Assembly (NCBI RefSeq): GCF_014653435.1
Contig: NZ_BNAO01000003.1
Span: 46,629 to 110,628, forward strand
From: Alishewanella longhuensis
GTDB lineage: Bacteria > Pseudomonadota > Gammaproteobacteria > Enterobacterales > Alteromonadaceae
Length of the DNA stretch: 64,000 bases
Reading direction: 5' to 3'
The translations under genes were made by a program, and so were the position numbers. Position 1 is the stretch's first letter. Every line of letters begins with the position of its first letter. Shown here one piece after another: positions 33,035 through 45,200 of the stretch. The notes beneath the pieces are model-generated. The model was not told the origin of the DNA, ran no database searches, and saw nothing but the letters and a program-made list of their open reading frames with translations.

Positions 33035-33988
33035 TTATTTTCTCGTTAATTTGCTCATAGCCTGGCTTAATTGTCCATCTAAAGGCGCCTCAAAGCGCAT
33101 GGTGGTCTCGGTACCAGGGTGTAAGAAACTTAAGCTAAAGGCATGCAAAAATAAGCGATTAAGTCCCAGCTTATTCATTTGGCTGCTAAAGGCGTTATCG
33201 CCGTATTTATCATCACAAGCAATAGGATGCCCCTTGCAGGCGGTATGCACCCGAATTTGATGGGTACGGCCGGTTACCGGGAAAGCTTCAACTAAGGTGC
33301 CTTCCTGATAACGTTGCAGAATACGAAAACGGGTTTCCGACGGTTTACCTTCTGTAGCATCCACCTTCACGACCCGCTCACCCGATTGCAGAGTATTTTT
33401 TTTCAACGGTTCGGTAACTTTACGAATTCTATTGTCCCAATCACCGGCCACCAACGCCCAGTATTTTTTCTCTACCACTTTATCGCGCAGCTGGGCATGT
33501 AAATGCGTTAGCACTGAGCGTTTTTTGGCGATCATTAAACAACCAGACGTGTCGCGGTCCAGTCGGTGTACCAGTTCTAAATGCTTCGCCTGTGGCCTTA
33601 AGGCTCTGAGGGCTTCAATCACCCCAAACTGTAAACCGCTACCACCGTGCACCGCCATTCCAGAGGGTTTGTTTAGGACAATAAGATCGTTATCTTCAAA
33701 CAAAATATGTTGCTCGAGATCTTTTACCAGACTTAATTTTACTGAGATCGCCTCAGGCGCGGCTGAGACGGTAATGGGCGGCACCCTTACGACATCATCA
33801 GCCTGCAATTTATACTCAGGTTTAATGCGTTTTTTATTAACCCGCACCTCACCTTTTCGTAAAACCCGATAAATCACACTTTTTGGTACGCCTCGCAAGC
33901 GGGCAATTAAAAAGTTATCTATACGCTGACCTATAAAATCGCTTTCGATTTCAATCATTTGTATTGGCAATTTTATCTCATCAGTCAT
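33035..33988 (-). CDS. rluC: 23S rRNA pseudouridine synthase RluC
   Basis: This 317-residue enzyme modifies U955, U2504 and U2580 (E. coli numbering). It has an N-terminal S4 RNA-binding domain (about residues 20-65) and the RluA-type catalytic domain with Asp144 in ELVHRLDRDTSGC. GRTHQIRVHTACKGHPIACDD also fits. It diverges from rne, as in E. coli. Confidence 0.96.
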   Translation of the reverse strand: MTDEIKLPIQMIEIESDFIGQRIDNFLIARLRGVPKSVIYRVLRKGEVRVNKKRIKPEYKLQADDVVRVPPITVSAAPEAISVKLSLVKDLEQHILFEDNDLIVLNKPSGMAVHGGSGLQFGVIEALRALRPQAKHLELVHRLDRDTSGCLMIAKKRSVLTHLHAQLRDKVVEKKYWALVAGDWDNRIRKVTEPLKKNTLQSGERVVKVDATEGKPSETRFRILQRYQEGTLVEAFPVTGRTHQIRVHTACKGHPIACDDKYGDNAFSSQMNKLGLNRLFLHAFSLSFLHPGTETTMRFEAPLDGQLSQAMSKLTRK

Positions 33989-34502
33989 GGCGTTAAAATA
34001 CTCTGCTAAAATTACAATTAAGTTGCTATCCGGTGCACAATAGTGGGATAATCAGCCCGCTAATTCTGCCAAAATAAGGCAATTAGGGCGCCCAAAGTAA
34101 CATAAGAGAATTTGTGCGGCACCGTCAGGGGATGTGATCATACCGAAATCGTGGTGAAAACCAATGTTTTTTATAGCCCCGGCGTTTACTCACTGCCATT
34201 TGCCTGAGGTAATGTTGCGTAATCTGTTACCAATAGCGGCAAAACACAAAGTCCGGTTACCGGGCAAGAAATGAAGATTAGCCAGAACGCAGCGCTCGAT
34301 GGCGATGTGTGTCAGATTTAACAACGAAGACAGCAGCAACTTGTCCCTGCCCAATAGCGCAGGCTAGATGTTGCCGTAAAGAGTAAAAATTAGGTTCCCT
34401 CAAGCACCCAGTCGTGAGACTGCACCCGATCGTGTTTGATAACGTCTGAACACCCAGGTGCCCAGTAGTTGTGTTGTGGCTGCATAAAAGAGTCACCCAA
34501 CA
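33989..34502 (+). promoter_or_regulatory. Long rne leader region, probable rne5-like autoregulatory 5' UTR
   Basis: The 514-bp interval between divergent rluC and rne has no gene. Its right half is rich in paired segments before the rne start, for example CCTGC...GCAGG at about 34354-34371, ATGTTGCCG, and CACCCAGGTGCCCAG. In enterobacteria the rne mRNA has a ~360-nt structured leader cut by RNase E for feedback control. Position and length fit such a leader here; sequence identity to E. coli was not tested. Confidence 0.6.
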
Positions 34503-37500
34503 ATGAAAAGAATGTTAATAAACGCCACGCAGGAAGAAGAAATCCGCGTAGCCTTGGTCGATGGCCAAAAACTATACGATTTGGATATTGAAAGCCCAGG
34601 TCACGAACAAAAGAAAGCCAACATTTACAAAGGTAAAATTACCCGGGTTGAACCCAGTCTCGAAGCTGCCTTCGTTGACTACGGTGCAGAACGGCACGGT
34701 TTTTTACCCTTAAAAGAAATCTCCCGCGAATATTTCCCCTCTGGTTATAGCTTCGATGGCCGTCCTAATATTAAGGAAGTGGTTAAAGAAGGTCAGGAAG
34801 TCATTATTCAAATTGATAAAGAAGAGCGCGGCCAAAAAGGCGCAGCCTTAACTACTTTTATCAGTTTAGCTGGTTCTTACCTGGTGTTAATGCCAAATAA
34901 TCCGCGTGCTGGCGGGATCTCGCGCCGTATCGAAGGCGATGAGCGTCAGGAATTAAAAGACTCGCTAGGCCAGTTAGAAATGCCTGATGGCATGGGCTTA
35001 ATTGTGCGTACTGCCGGTGTCGGTAAATCTTACGAAGAGCTGGATTACGACTTAAAGGCCCTGTTAAAGCACTGGTCTGCGATTACCGACGAAGCACAGA
35101 AGCGCCCTGCGCCTTTCCTTATCCATCAGGAAAGTAATGTGGTGTTCCGCGCTATTCGTGATTATTTACGCCGTGATGTGGGCGAAATTCTTATCGATAG
35201 CCAAAAGATTTTTGAAGAAGCCAAAATTTATATCCAGCAGTTCCGTCCTGACTTTGCCCACCGGGTAAAAATGTATCAGGGTGAAGTACCGCTGTTTATG
35301 CATTACCAAATTGAAAACCAGATTGAAACCGCCTTCCGCCGTGAAGTGCGTCTCCCGTCTGGCGGCTCTATTGTTATCGACAGTACTGAAGCCTTAACCG
35401 CTATTGATATCAACTCGTCAAAAGCCACCAAAGGCGGCGATATCGAAGAAACCGCTTTTAATACTAACTTAGAAGCCGCCGATGAAATTGCCCGCCAATT
35501 ACGCTTACGCGATTTAGGTGGCTTAATTGTTATCGACTTTATCGATATGACGCCAGTGCGCCATCAACGTGAAGTAGAAAACCGCTTAAAAGATGCCGTT
35601 AAGCAAGATCGTGCCCGGGTGCAAATTGGCCGGATTTCGCGCTTTGGTTTATTAGAGATGTCGCGCCAGCGCTTACGCCCGTCTTTAGGTGAATCAGCTG
35701 GTCATGTGTGTCCACGCTGTCATGGCCGTGGCACTATCCGTAGCATTGAATCCTCTGCCTTATCTATTTTGCGCTTAATCGAAGAAGAAGCCATTAAAGA
35801 TAACACCAGCCAAATCCATGCCCAGGTACCGGTTTCTGTAGCCACTTACCTGATGAATGAAAAGCGTGAAGGTGTGCGCCGTATCGAACAGCGCAATGGC
35901 ATCCGGGTGTTTATTATTCCTAACGAGCATTTAGAAACACCGAACTATGAAGTAACGCGTATTCGTATTGATGAAGAAATTGAAGATGCCAGCTACACCC
36001 TACCCAAGGCACCTGAGCATACTGATAAGCTTTATCACCCAGCCAGCGAGACAGTGAAAGAAAAGCCAGCTATCTCTGCTATTAGCATGACACAAAATGC
36101 CGCCGCAGCACCTGCGCCTGCGGCTGCACCGGTTCAAGCTAAAGCCGCGGCGCCTGCTGTAGCGGCAGAGCCAGGTATTATTGCTAAAGCGCTTAGTTGG
36201 TTAAGTGGTTTATTTACCGGCACCGCTACCACCGAAACAAGCGTGGCCAATGCTGAACAAACGAAAAAGCCTGCAGCAAATGGTAAAGATGCGCGTAATG
36301 ATCGGGGTGATAATAACCGTCGCCGCAACAATAATCGCCGTCGTCGCCCTGAACAAGGTGATAAGCCTCTGGATAAAGCACCAGAAAAGGCCCTTGTAGA
36401 AGAAAAGGCGCCTCGCCAAGAACGCCCAGAGCGTCAAGAAAGACAAGAGCGACCAAAACCGGCGGCCGATAAAGCCAACCGGCCACAAGAAAATCGCAAG
36501 CCAGCGCAAGAGCCTCGTGCTGAAAAGCCAGTTCAAGAAATGGCCGATGAGCCGAACAGCCGCACAGCAGCCGCTGAGCGCAGACAGCGTCGTAACTTAC
36601 AGCGCTCTGTGCGTATTGCGAAAACGGATACTGGCGAAGTTAGCAGCCCGACTGTTTTGGCTACAGCGCCTGTTATTGAGCAAAACCCGACGACGGTGCA
36701 ATCACCTGCTGCAGTTAACGCTACGGTTACTTCGGCAGAGCCTGTGTTAATACCAGCAACAGTTGCACCTGATGTAGCAGCAACGCAACCAGAAACAACG
36801 CCAGTGGTAGTGACATTGGCTGACAACGCTGACGCGGTTGCCACGGTAGCTGCTGCGGATGACGGTGTAGCAACCCAGATCGAGGTAACAGCAGAAAATG
36901 TTACTGAGCAAGAAAGCATTGAACCACGCAGCCGTAGCCGGCGTTCACCACGCCATCTGCGCGCGGCAGGTCAAAAGCGTCGTAAAGAGCAAACTGAGCT
37001 AACCGAGCAAGCAGACGGCGCGGTAGAAACTGATAATGGTGCAACAGTGCAGGCAGAGACCATCACGGAGAGCGTTGATGCACCTAAAGCAGAGACTCAA
37101 ATTGCAGTTGCTGCGATTGGGACAGAAGCGGATGCCACAGTAGATAGCAGTGCAAATGCCGATACTGTCGAGCACCAGGCTGAGGTTATTAGCATCAACG
37201 ACAATGACGCTGCTGTAACAGATCCGGCTGCCAATGCAACAGAGGCGGTTGCCGATGTTAGCGCAGAAAAGCCAGCTCGCAGCAGAAGCCGCCGTCGCCC
37301 GGCGAAAGCCGATGTTGCGGTTGACACCGCAGCCACACAGTCAGTTGTAGAAACTTCTGCCACTGATACTGCAGCAGCCGACGTTGTAGTAACAGCAACT
37401 GAAGTGACTGAAACTGCTGCTATCCCAGTTAGCAGCCCTGCTGATAAAAACAAAGATGTTGAGCTGGTAGCCAAAGTGGCAACAAACGAGCCGCAAGACG

Positions 37501-37865
37501 CCGTTAAAGCATCTGAAAGCCCGGTACAGCAAAGTCTGGAGTTAACCGCGCCAGTGGTAACAATGCCAGAACAGGCTGAAAGCATCGTAGCTACGCCTGC
37601 TGCGGCACCGGAGACCCCGAAAGTGGCGGCAGAAACTGATGTTGCAACACCGGTTAAACCGCCTGCACGGAGCCGCTTTGGCAATATGGTGGTAGCACAA
37701 ATGACGAAGCCTGAGACACTTGTTGAAGATTCAGCACCAGTGGTAATCAGTGCCGCGACTGCTGAGCAGCGCCCGGTGGTAGCCACCTCTAGCCGCCCTG
37801 CAGGTTCAGCCTTTGCCCGCCAGGCAGTGTCAGCACCTATGACTAAACCAGAGAAAGCAGACTAA
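34503..37865 (+). CDS. rne: Ribonuclease E
   Basis: This 1120-residue endoribonuclease is the core of the RNA degradosome. The catalytic half (about residues 1-520) has the S1 domain, the 5' sensor region, metal-binding Asp in [14 protein letters not shown] and [11 protein letters not shown], and the Zn-link CPRCHGRG at about residue 404. The second half is disordered and Ala/Val/Thr/Glu-rich. It carries arginine-rich RNA-binding stretches ([33 protein letters not shown]) and two C-terminal repeats ending QMTKPE and PMTKPE. No canonical enolase motif was identified. ATGs at 34503 and 34512 are both possible starts; family alignment ([10 protein letters not shown]) favours the first. Confidence 0.98.
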   Translation: MKRMLINATQEEEIRVALVDGQKLYDLDIESPGHEQKKANIYKGKITRVEPSLEAAFVDYGAERHGFLPLKEISREYFPSGYSFDGRPNIKEVVKEGQEVIIQIDKEERGQKGAALTTFISLAGSYLVLMPNNPRAGGISRRIEGDERQELKDSLGQLEMPDGMGLIVRTAGVGKSYEELDYDLKALLKHWSAITDEAQKRPAPFLIHQESNVVFRAIRDYLRRDVGEILIDSQKIFEEAKIYIQQFRPDFAHRVKMYQGEVPLFMHYQIENQIETAFRREVRLPSGGSIVIDSTEALTAIDINSSKATKGGDIEETAFNTNLEAADEIARQLRLRDLGGLIVIDFIDMTPVRHQREVENRLKDAVKQDRARVQIGRISRFGLLEMSRQRLRPSLGESAGHVCPRCHGRGTIRSIESSALSILRLIEEEAIKDNTSQIHAQVPVSVATYLMNEKREGVRRIEQRNGIRVFIIPNEHLETPNYEVTRIRIDEEIEDASYTLPKAPEHTDKLYHPASETVKEKPAISAISMTQNAAAAPAPAAAPVQAKAAAPAVAAEPGIIAKALSWLSGLFTGTATTETSVANAEQTKKPAANGKDARNDRGDNNRRRNNNRRRRPEQGDKPLDKAPEKALVEEKAPRQERPERQERQERPKPAADKANRPQENRKPAQEPRAEKPVQEMADEPNSRTAAAERRQRRNLQRSVRIAKTDTGEVSSPTVLATAPVIEQNPTTVQSPAAVNATVTSAEPVLIPATVAPDVAATQPETTPVVVTLADNADAVATVAAADDGVATQIEVTAENVTEQESIEPRSRSRRSPRHLRAAGQKRRKEQTELTEQADGAVETDNGATVQAETITESVDAPKAETQIAVAAIGTEADATVDSSANADTVEHQAEVISINDNDAAVTDPAANATEAVADVSAEKPARSRSRRRPAKADVAVDTAATQSVVETSATDTAAADVVVTATEVTETAAIPVSSPADKNKDVELVAKVATNEPQDAVKASESPVQQSLELTAPVVTMPEQAESIVATPAAAPETPKVAAETDVATPVKPPARSRFGNMVVAQMTKPETLVEDSAPVVISAATAEQRPVVATSSRPAGSAFARQAVSAPMTKPEKAD

Positions 37866-37880
37866 TTATCGCCTGCTGAT

Positions 37881-37909
37881 AAAAATGCCGACACAATGTC
37901 GGCATTTTT
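37881..37909 (+). terminator. rne terminator
   Basis: AAAAATGCCGAC-acaat-GTCGGCATTTTTC: stem of GC-rich core with flanking A/T tracts, 16 bp after the rne stop codon. Confidence 0.92.
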
Positions 37910-37923
37910 CTTGAAGTTTGTTT

Positions 37924-37954
37924 AAAAAAACGCCCTAACTAGCGGGCGTTTTTT
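37924..37954 (-). terminator. Porin gene terminator
   Basis: AACGCCC-taacta-GCGGGCGTT stem with A/T tracts on both sides; read on the minus strand it ends in TTTTTTT and follows the porin gene. It faces the rne terminator 15 bp away. Confidence 0.9.
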
Positions 37955-37980
37955 GTCTTTGCTAAATCAGCTGCGCGACA

Positions 37981-39162
37981 TTAGAAATCGTATTTCGCAC
38001 TAAACTGAATGCGATGCATATCGCCATCTAAACCATTTTCAATTTCGCGATTAGCAAATTTATATTCGATACCCATCATAAATTTGGGATTGAATTGATA
38101 CAAAGCATTGGCACTATAGCTGTGCGTAGATTTAGTAACACCACCACCCGTTAGATTAATGTCGTTATCGGCGCTTAGCATCGAGTACAGGAAAGTAGAA
38201 CGCCACTTATCATTCCACAGGTGACGGTAAGCTACAGAGAAGGTGGTTACATCGATTGCTTCTAACTTGGCAGCATTAGTGGTGCCCGTTAATATAGCAC
38301 CATTAATGGTATTTAACCCCACGTAACGGCCTAAACCTTTACCATGGTTTAAGGTAAAGCGAATGTCGTTTTTATTGGCAAAATTAAATTTACCACTAAA
38401 AGACACACCGTAAGAGGTTACCGTATCATCAAAGGTCGCATCATCAATAGCGATTTGCCGTAATAAGCCGCCTAAACGGAAAGACGCGCTCTCAGTTTTA
38501 AAGTTGTAACCCACCGTTAAATCTGGCGTAGCATTATCATCAGTCGTAATACGGGCACCAGTACCAAACTGACCTACAGTGCTCTCTGGGTTCTCAACAG
38601 CGATAGAAAAATTACCCGAGGTATAACGTACCTGCGCTTGCCGGATAAACACGGCAGCATCGGCATTACCAACGAAGTCTAAGGTATCGGGTAAAGACTG
38701 CAGATCCATAAAGTTTGACCAGGTCTGACCTACCGTCCAGTTTTTATAGGTGACAAAAGCATGGCGAATCACCGGACTGTAACCGTTGGTCGTACGCTCA
38801 TCATTACCATTGCTGCTGGTCATCATATCGAATTCCAAGCGGCCAACCATCTTTTCACCATTACCTAAATCGGTAGCGGTGCCGAAGAAAAAGCGGGATT
38901 GTCTGGCATGAGCATCAAAGCGGGCAGCACTTTTGCCGGTAGCTGAGACGGGTGTTAACGCCGGTACATAAAAATCACGGCCAACGAAATTACCAATTTC
39001 ACCGTCCGAAGTGTCGGTGTACATCATATCCAGTTTTATAAAACCGCCGTAGGTAACTTCGGTGTCACCCACTTTAAAACCGTTATTAGCGTGTGCTGCG
39101 CCTGTTGTTAACGCAAGGGCAACAGCCACTGCCAGGGTATTGAGTGTCTTACTTTGTCTCAT
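37981..39162 (-). CDS. DcaP-like outer-membrane porin
   Basis: The 393-residue protein has a signal peptide (cut after THAAHA-type AHA, residue ~25) and beta-strand-rich sequence ending in phenylalanine, the outer-membrane insertion signal. GGFIKLDMMYTDTSDG, SRFFFGTATDLGNGEKM and FDMMTS resemble DcaP-family porins, which take up small organic anions in Acinetobacter and relatives. It diverges from acs over a 224-bp region. A role in acetate or short-chain acid entry is suggested by that context only. Confidence 0.85.
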   Translation of the reverse strand: MRQSKTLNTLAVAVALALTTGAAHANNGFKVGDTEVTYGGFIKLDMMYTDTSDGEIGNFVGRDFYVPALTPVSATGKSAARFDAHARQSRFFFGTATDLGNGEKMVGRLEFDMMTSSNGNDERTTNGYSPVIRHAFVTYKNWTVGQTWSNFMDLQSLPDTLDFVGNADAAVFIRQAQVRYTSGNFSIAVENPESTVGQFGTGARITTDDNATPDLTVGYNFKTESASFRLGGLLRQIAIDDATFDDTVTSYGVSFSGKFNFANKNDIRFTLNHGKGLGRYVGLNTINGAILTGTTNAAKLEAIDVTTFSVAYRHLWNDKWRSTFLYSMLSADNDINLTGGGVTKSTHSYSANALYQFNPKFMMGIEYKFANREIENGLDGDMHRIQFSAKYDF

Positions 39163-39307
39163 CTGGAGTTCTCCATGTTTTTATAGTAATACTAGTTTTT
39201 GTTTAAGTACTGACATCGCGGTTATTCTACCGGAAACTGTGGGCGACAGTCTGCATATTCGCAATTAGCCTTTAGTCGCAATTCGCGTGCTAGCCGGCTG
39301 TCGTCTA

Positions 39308-39317
39308 GACTATGGTC
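39308..39317. promoter_or_regulatory. Candidate CrbR operator upstream of acs
   Basis: GACTATGGTC, within the longer palindrome TAGAC-TATG-GTCTA (39306-39319), ends 70 bp before the acs start codon. The same GACTA-N-RGTC pattern lies 74 bp before the symporter operon (45838-45847). Confidence 0.5.
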
Positions 39318-39386
39318 TAATTCCTTTTAAAGGCTCAGTCCTTTAGAAATACACTAACTATTTTAATAAGGTTCGCAGGGGATGTT

Positions 39387-41342
39387 ATGACACAAGCAAC
39401 ACTTTATCCAGTTCCAGACAATGTGAAAAATCGTTGCCATGTTACTAACGAGCAATATTTAGCACTTTATCAAGAATCTATTGAGCAACCTGAGCAATTC
39501 TGGAGCAAACAAGCTCAGCGGTTGAGTTGGAGCAAACCCTTCACACAAGTAAAAGACACCAGCTATGAATTAGGCAAGGTAAAAATTAACTGGTTTGCCG
39601 ATGGTGAGCTGAATGCTAGTGTCAATTGTTTAGACCGTCATCTACCCGAGCGCGCCGATCAAGTTGCATTTTATTGGGAAGGCGATGAGCCTGGTGTCCA
39701 AAAAGAAGTGACCTACCAAGCGCTTTATGATGAAGTCTGCCAACTGGCAAATGGTATGAAAGCCCTGGGCGTAGGCAAGGGTGACAGAGTCACTATCTAT
39801 TTACCGATGATCCCACAAGCTGCTGTCGCGCTGTTAGCTTGCGCCCGAATTGGTGCAGTGCACTCAGTGGTATTTGCTGGTTTCTCGCCAGATGCGCTCG
39901 GTAGCCGTATTATTGACTGTGACTCCAAACTGGTAGTCACCACTGACCAAGCGTTACGTGGTAGCCGCGCGACTAATTTAAAAGATAATACCGATATTGC
40001 CCTGGCGCACCTTGGCGACACCAATCCGGTAAAAAATGTTATTGTCATTAAACACGTTGGTAAGAGTATCGATTTCCATCAAGGGCGTGATGTGTGGTAT
40101 CACGAGCTCTTGGCACAGCAACCAAAAGCTTGCACACCAGAGCCAATGAATGCTGAAGACCCATTGTTTATTCTTTATACGTCAGGCTCTACCGGCAAAC
40201 CTAAAGGTGTATTGCACACTACCGGTGGCTACCTCGTTTATGCTTCGATGACACATCAGTATGTGTTTGATTATCAAGACGGTGATATTTACTGGTGTGC
40301 AGCCGACGTTGGTTGGGTTACTGGTCACAGCTATATTGTTTATGGCCCGCTGGCCAACGGCGCCAGCAGTGTCATGTTTGAAGGGGTGCCGACTTACCCT
40401 AGCGTAAAACGTATCGCACAAATCGTCGATAAATATCAGGTTAATATTCTTTATACCGCCCCTACTGCCATCCGTGCTCTGATGGCGCATGGTGAGGCGC
40501 CGGTAGAAGGTGCTGATTTAAGTTCTTTACGCATTTTGGGCAGTGTTGGCGAACCCATTAACCCGGAAGCCTGGCATTGGTACCATGATAAAATTGGTAA
40601 GGGTAATTGCCCTATTGTTGATACCTGGTGGCAAACAGAAACCGGCGGTATTTTAATTACGCCTCTTCCTGGCGCCACAGCCCTGAAACCTGGCTCAGCC
40701 ACCCGCCCTTTCTTTGGCGTTAAGCCCGCCTTAGTCGATAACGAAGGCAATATCGTTGAGGGGCAAGGCGAAGGCAATCTGGTGATTACCGACAGTTGGC
40801 CTGGTCAAATGCGCACCCTTTATGGCGATCATGATCGTTTTGAACAAACCTACTTTAGTACCTATGCCGGCGTCTATTTTACCGGTGATGGTGCCCGCCG
40901 TGATGAAGATGGCTATTATTGGTTAACTGGTCGGGTAGATGATGTATTAAATATCTCTGGGCATCGCTTAGGCACGGCAGAAATTGAAAGCTGTTTAGTA
41001 GCACACGAAGCCATTGCCGAAGCGGCGGTAGTAGGCTATCCGCACGATATTAAAGGTCAGGGTATTTATGTTTATGTAACACCTCGCGTGGGTGTAGAAC
41101 CTAGCGAGGATCTGACTAAAGCAATTAGAGCCTGGGTACGTGAAGAAATTTCCCCCATCGCTACGCCAGATCTGGTACAGTGGGCTCCAGCAGGCCTGCC
41201 GAAGACCCGCTCAGGTAAGATTATGCGCCGTATTTTGCGGAAAATAGCCGCAAACGAGCATGATCAGTTAGGTGATATTTCTACGCTTGCCGATCCATCA
41301 GTAGTTGAAATGCTGGTGAATAACCGGTTAAATCGTAAGTAA
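39387..41342 (+). CDS. acs: Acetyl-CoA synthetase
   Basis: This 651-residue AMP-forming ligase activates acetate. Core motifs: [20 protein letters not shown], the [17 protein letters not shown] substrate region, [10 protein letters not shown], and [17 protein letters not shown], whose lysine is the known acetylation target of Pat/CobB control. Length equals that of E. coli Acs (652). It is followed by a terminator and the crbR-like gene. Confidence 0.98.
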   Translation: MTQATLYPVPDNVKNRCHVTNEQYLALYQESIEQPEQFWSKQAQRLSWSKPFTQVKDTSYELGKVKINWFADGELNASVNCLDRHLPERADQVAFYWEGDEPGVQKEVTYQALYDEVCQLANGMKALGVGKGDRVTIYLPMIPQAAVALLACARIGAVHSVVFAGFSPDALGSRIIDCDSKLVVTTDQALRGSRATNLKDNTDIALAHLGDTNPVKNVIVIKHVGKSIDFHQGRDVWYHELLAQQPKACTPEPMNAEDPLFILYTSGSTGKPKGVLHTTGGYLVYASMTHQYVFDYQDGDIYWCAADVGWVTGHSYIVYGPLANGASSVMFEGVPTYPSVKRIAQIVDKYQVNILYTAPTAIRALMAHGEAPVEGADLSSLRILGSVGEPINPEAWHWYHDKIGKGNCPIVDTWWQTETGGILITPLPGATALKPGSATRPFFGVKPALVDNEGNIVEGQGEGNLVITDSWPGQMRTLYGDHDRFEQTYFSTYAGVYFTGDGARRDEDGYYWLTGRVDDVLNISGHRLGTAEIESCLVAHEAIAEAAVVGYPHDIKGQGIYVYVTPRVGVEPSEDLTKAIRAWVREEISPIATPDLVQWAPAGLPKTRSGKIMRRILRKIAANEHDQLGDISTLADPSVVEMLVNNRLNRK

Positions 41343-41391
41343 GACACCTAACCGCTTGATCTGAGCTTGCGTGTCTCCAGTCGCAGCTAAT

Positions 41392-41417
41392 AAGGCCGCA
41401 ACATAGCGGCCTTTTTT
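41392..41417 (+). terminator. acs terminator
   Basis: AAGGCCGC-aacata-GCGGCCTT with TTTTTT, 50 bp after the acs stop codon. The regulator gene downstream therefore probably has its own promoter or depends on read-through. Confidence 0.92.
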
Positions 41418-41455
41418 ATAATTACAAATACAGGCGAACACCGCTGGAGGGTAGA

Positions 41456-42130
41456 ATGGCAAAATTAATCGTTGCGGACGATCATCCGCTGTTTCGAAAT
41501 GCACTAATTAATGCCATAAGTAGCACTTTTGCCACCAAAGCAACGGTTGAGACGGATAGTTTCGACAGCACTTGCCAGGCATTAGAGCAGCACCCGGACA
41601 CCGATTTACTGTTACTCGACTTACATATGCCTGGCAACTGTGGTTTCTTAGGGTTAATTCAGCTTCGCAAGAACTATCCCAGCCTGCCGATAGTGGTTAT
41701 TTCAGCCAGTGAAGACTTAGATGTGATTCGCCGGGTGATGGCTTTTGGTGCTTCGGCTTATGTGCCAAAGTCCGCCAATCCTATCGATATCAGCACGGCG
41801 TTAAATGCTGTTTTGGATGGCGAGCTATGGGTACCGCAACATATTAAGAAGCAAGTGCTAAACCAAAACGACAGTGAACAAGATTTAGATTTAGCTGCCA
41901 AAGTTGCCCAGCTCACCCAGCAGCAATATAAAGTGTTATATTACTTAACTGAGGGCTGGTTAAACAAACAAATCGCTTATGATTTACATATCTCAGAGGC
42001 AACCGTAAAGGCTCATATCACGGCTATTTTCCGCAAGCTTGGGTGTACTAACCGCACTCAGGTTGTGATCCAGGCACAACGTTTAACGCTGGAGCCACCG
42101 GTAGATAGAGCTCTGGCACAGCAACACTAA
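41456..42130 (+). CDS. crbR: CrbR-like response regulator (NarL/LuxR type)
   Basis: The 224-residue protein has a receiver domain (acidic pair D8/D9, phospho-acceptor D55 in LLLLDLHMPG, K105) and a C-terminal LuxR-type helix-turn-helix (about residues 150-210; GWLNKQIAYDLHISEATVKAHITAIFRKLG). In Vibrio cholerae CrbR activates acs under control of the kinase CrbS; the Pseudomonas counterpart is ErdR. Here it lies between acs and a CrbS-like kinase gene on the opposite strand, which makes the same job very likely. Confidence 0.88.
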   Translation: MAKLIVADDHPLFRNALINAISSTFATKATVETDSFDSTCQALEQHPDTDLLLLDLHMPGNCGFLGLIQLRKNYPSLPIVVISASEDLDVIRRVMAFGASAYVPKSANPIDISTALNAVLDGELWVPQHIKKQVLNQNDSEQDLDLAAKVAQLTQQQYKVLYYLTEGWLNKQIAYDLHISEATVKAHITAIFRKLGCTNRTQVVIQAQRLTLEPPVDRALAQQH

Positions 42131-42158
42131 CCAATATCTAGCATCTGGCAAGCGCGCT

Positions 42159-42198
42159 ACCTGGCACGGTGTGTTCCCCGTTCCAGGTTTTGTTGTTT
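42159..42198 (+). terminator. Terminator between convergent crbR and crbS
   Basis: ACCTGGcACGG pairs with CCGTtCCAGGT around TGTGTTCC, followed by TTTGTTGTTTT on the + strand. Confidence 0.7.
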
Positions 42199-42212
42199 TA
42201 CACTGCTTTTGT

Positions 42213-45200
42213 TTAATGACCTGCCCGTTTTAACATTTTGAAGTGATTTAAGGTTGCTCGCAGGGCGCCTGGCTTAATAGGTTTTGCTAAAAACATTAAG
42301 CCCTCGGCTTTGGCCAGTGCAGCTAGATCGGCTTGCGGTGAAGCGGATACTAATATGCCCTTAACCTCTCCCCAATACGGCTTAATCTGCCGATACAACT
42401 CTAAACCATTAATCTGCTGCCCAAGCTGATAATCCAGTAAGATAACATCGGGTGCCGGATGATTAGGCACATAATTTAATAACTCCTGATCATCGTAAAA
42501 GCATTCTACCTCGCTAATTTGCCACTGCTCTAGCAAAACTTTTAACGCAGCTAAATTGGCGGCATCATCATCAACACAGATCACCGACAGGCCTGGTAAA
42601 GGGCGCTGTTGTAACGGAGCAGTAAGGGGGACTTCCTGACGGCGACGGCCACTGACTAAGGGTAAGCCGATGCTAAACATGGTGCCTTTACCCGGCCAAG
42701 ACTTAACCGTTAACGGATGCGCCAATAGTTTTGCCATCCGATGTACCACGCCAAGCCCAAGCCCTACTCCTTGTTGGCCTTTAGCAGTGGCGTCTATCCG
42801 ATAAAAATCTTCGAAGATCCGCTGTAAATCCGGCTCTGCGATACCGGGACCAGTATCCCAAACCTGCAGTAATAACTGATTCCCGCGCTTGCGACAGCCT
42901 AATAAAATACGACCTTTATTGGTGTATTTAATGGCATTAGAAAGCATATTTTGCAGAATACGTCTCAAATAAGTACTGTCGGTTTGCACTTGATAGCTAC
43001 TGCTTTTCACCGTCAATTCCAGGCCTTTTTGCCCAGCAACCAAGCTGTACTCGTCAGATAATTGCAGTAAGAGTTCTTTTAACGCTACCGTTTGGATATT
43101 CGGTTGCAACTTGCCATCATCTAGCTTAGCAATTTCCAGCAGCGTCGAGATTAGCTCTTCCGACGCCTTTAAAGAATTATCTAACTGATTAATAATGGCA
43201 TGCTGTTGTTGCTTATCGTCAATCCCTGCCAGCGCGGCGGTAAATAAGCGGGCAGCATTAAGCGGTTGTAAAATATCATGGCTAGCCAGGGCCAAAAAGC
43301 GGGTTTTGGAGGCATTGGCAGCCTCTGCTTCCGCTTTGGCTTGCAACAGTTGTTGCTCAGTAGCTCTGCGCCGCCCCACTTCTGCCAGCAGTTCCTGATT
43401 CATCTCCGAAATCGTTTGCGTGCGCTCTTGCACCCGATCTTCCAAATGCTGTTTTGCTTCTGCCAAACCCTGTACCGCTTTAACGTGATCAGAAATATCG
43501 GTAAAGCTGGTCACAAAGCCACCACCTGGGATTGGGTTGCCACGCATTTCAATCACTCTGCCATCTGGCCTTACTCGCTGAAACACATGGGCAGTGCCAT
43601 TTTTCATGTGTGAGGTACGCTTATCCACATGTTCATCTGGATCGCCCGGACCACATAAACCCCGTTCTGCATTTAAGCGCACGATATCTGCCACCGGCCG
43701 ACCGACTCTAATCATCCCCTCGGGATAATTAAACATCTCCAGATAAGCTTTATTCCAGGCGACTAAATTTAACTCACGATCTACTACACTTACGCCCTGA
43801 CTAAGATGCTCCAGCGTTGAGAACAGGATCTTACGCGAAAACTGGATAGCCTGAGTGGTATCATCAAATAGCGTTACCACATCTTCAAAGGCCAGCTGCC
43901 TGCCCTCTAAGACCGCATTGACCATCGCCGAGGCAGAAGAGGCACCAATCACACCGGCGAGTTCCCGCTCTACGTGTTCAACTAAGCCGACACTGGGTAA
44001 ATCATCTAGCTGGATGCTTTGTTGTTGTTTACGGCCAAATTCCGCTAAACATTCTGTCGCACGCGGTGCGCCGACAAAACGCTCTAGTAAGGTTTTCAAA
44101 TCGCTATTATGAATACGAATACGCCGAGCTGGAGTATCTTTGTGGCTTATGGGTAAATTAGGTTTAACAAAGGCTACTGCTTGCAATCTGTCGGAAAGGT
44201 TAACGTTAGTGAATAACGAAAAAACGATATAACAAACGATGTTAAATCCTAACGATAGCAGGACACCATGGCTTAACGAGTCTAGCTGGAGCCCAAACAT
44301 CGCCGTGGGTAATAGCCAACTAATCCCAAATGGGCCACCTTGCATAATATCGCTATTGAGCACCCCTGCGTTGACCAATTGCGGTAGCATTAAGGTGTAG
44401 AACCATAAAACCAGCCCCACCGTTAAACCAGCATAAACGCCATAAGCATTACCACGACGCCAGTATAGACCACCAATAACCGCCGGCACCAATTGAATAG
44501 TCAGCGCAAACGCCAACAGCCCGGTTTCGGCCAGCTCGTAATTACGGGCAAAAATGCTGTAGTACAAATAAGACAATGCCATAACCACTACTATCATGGT
44601 GCGGCGCACGAGTAAAATCAGCAAGCTAAAATCATGCGACATGCCTTTTTGCTTGGTCGATTTTAATAAGCCTGGCATGACTACGTCGTTACTGATCATG
44701 GTCGCCAGCGCCAGCGTAGCGATGATGATCATCGAGGTTGCGGCTGAAAAACCACCAATAAAGACAATAATACTGAGGATATTCCAATTCATGCTGGAAG
44801 GAATAAGCAGCACAAAACTATCGGCTTGATTAAGTAACGCTGGGAACAATTGCATCCCCGCTACCGCAATTGGGATCACCACCAGCGTGACAATTAGCAG
44901 GTAGCCAGAAAACCAGCGCCTGGCATGACGTAAATGATTGTGTGAAACGTTCTCGACAAAGGCAACATGGAATTGCCGGGGTAACAAAAATACCGCCACC
45001 ATCGCTAAGATGGTTTTTGTTATAAACTCAACGATACCGGGAGTACTGAGTTTTTCTTGCTGCAAAGTGGAGTGTTCGGTAAAAGCCCGAATCGCCGACT
45101 GATCACTGTCCAGAATAAACACATAAACAGCAATAGACAGTGTAAGTAAAGCGAATAATTTCACAACAGATTCAAAGGCAATAGCTACCATTACACCGCG

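Noticed and set aside
37097..37786. 229-codon frame antisense to rne
   Set aside because: It mirrors the Ala/Val/Thr-rich low-complexity tail of RNase E, a composition that suppresses stops on the other strand. No start signals.
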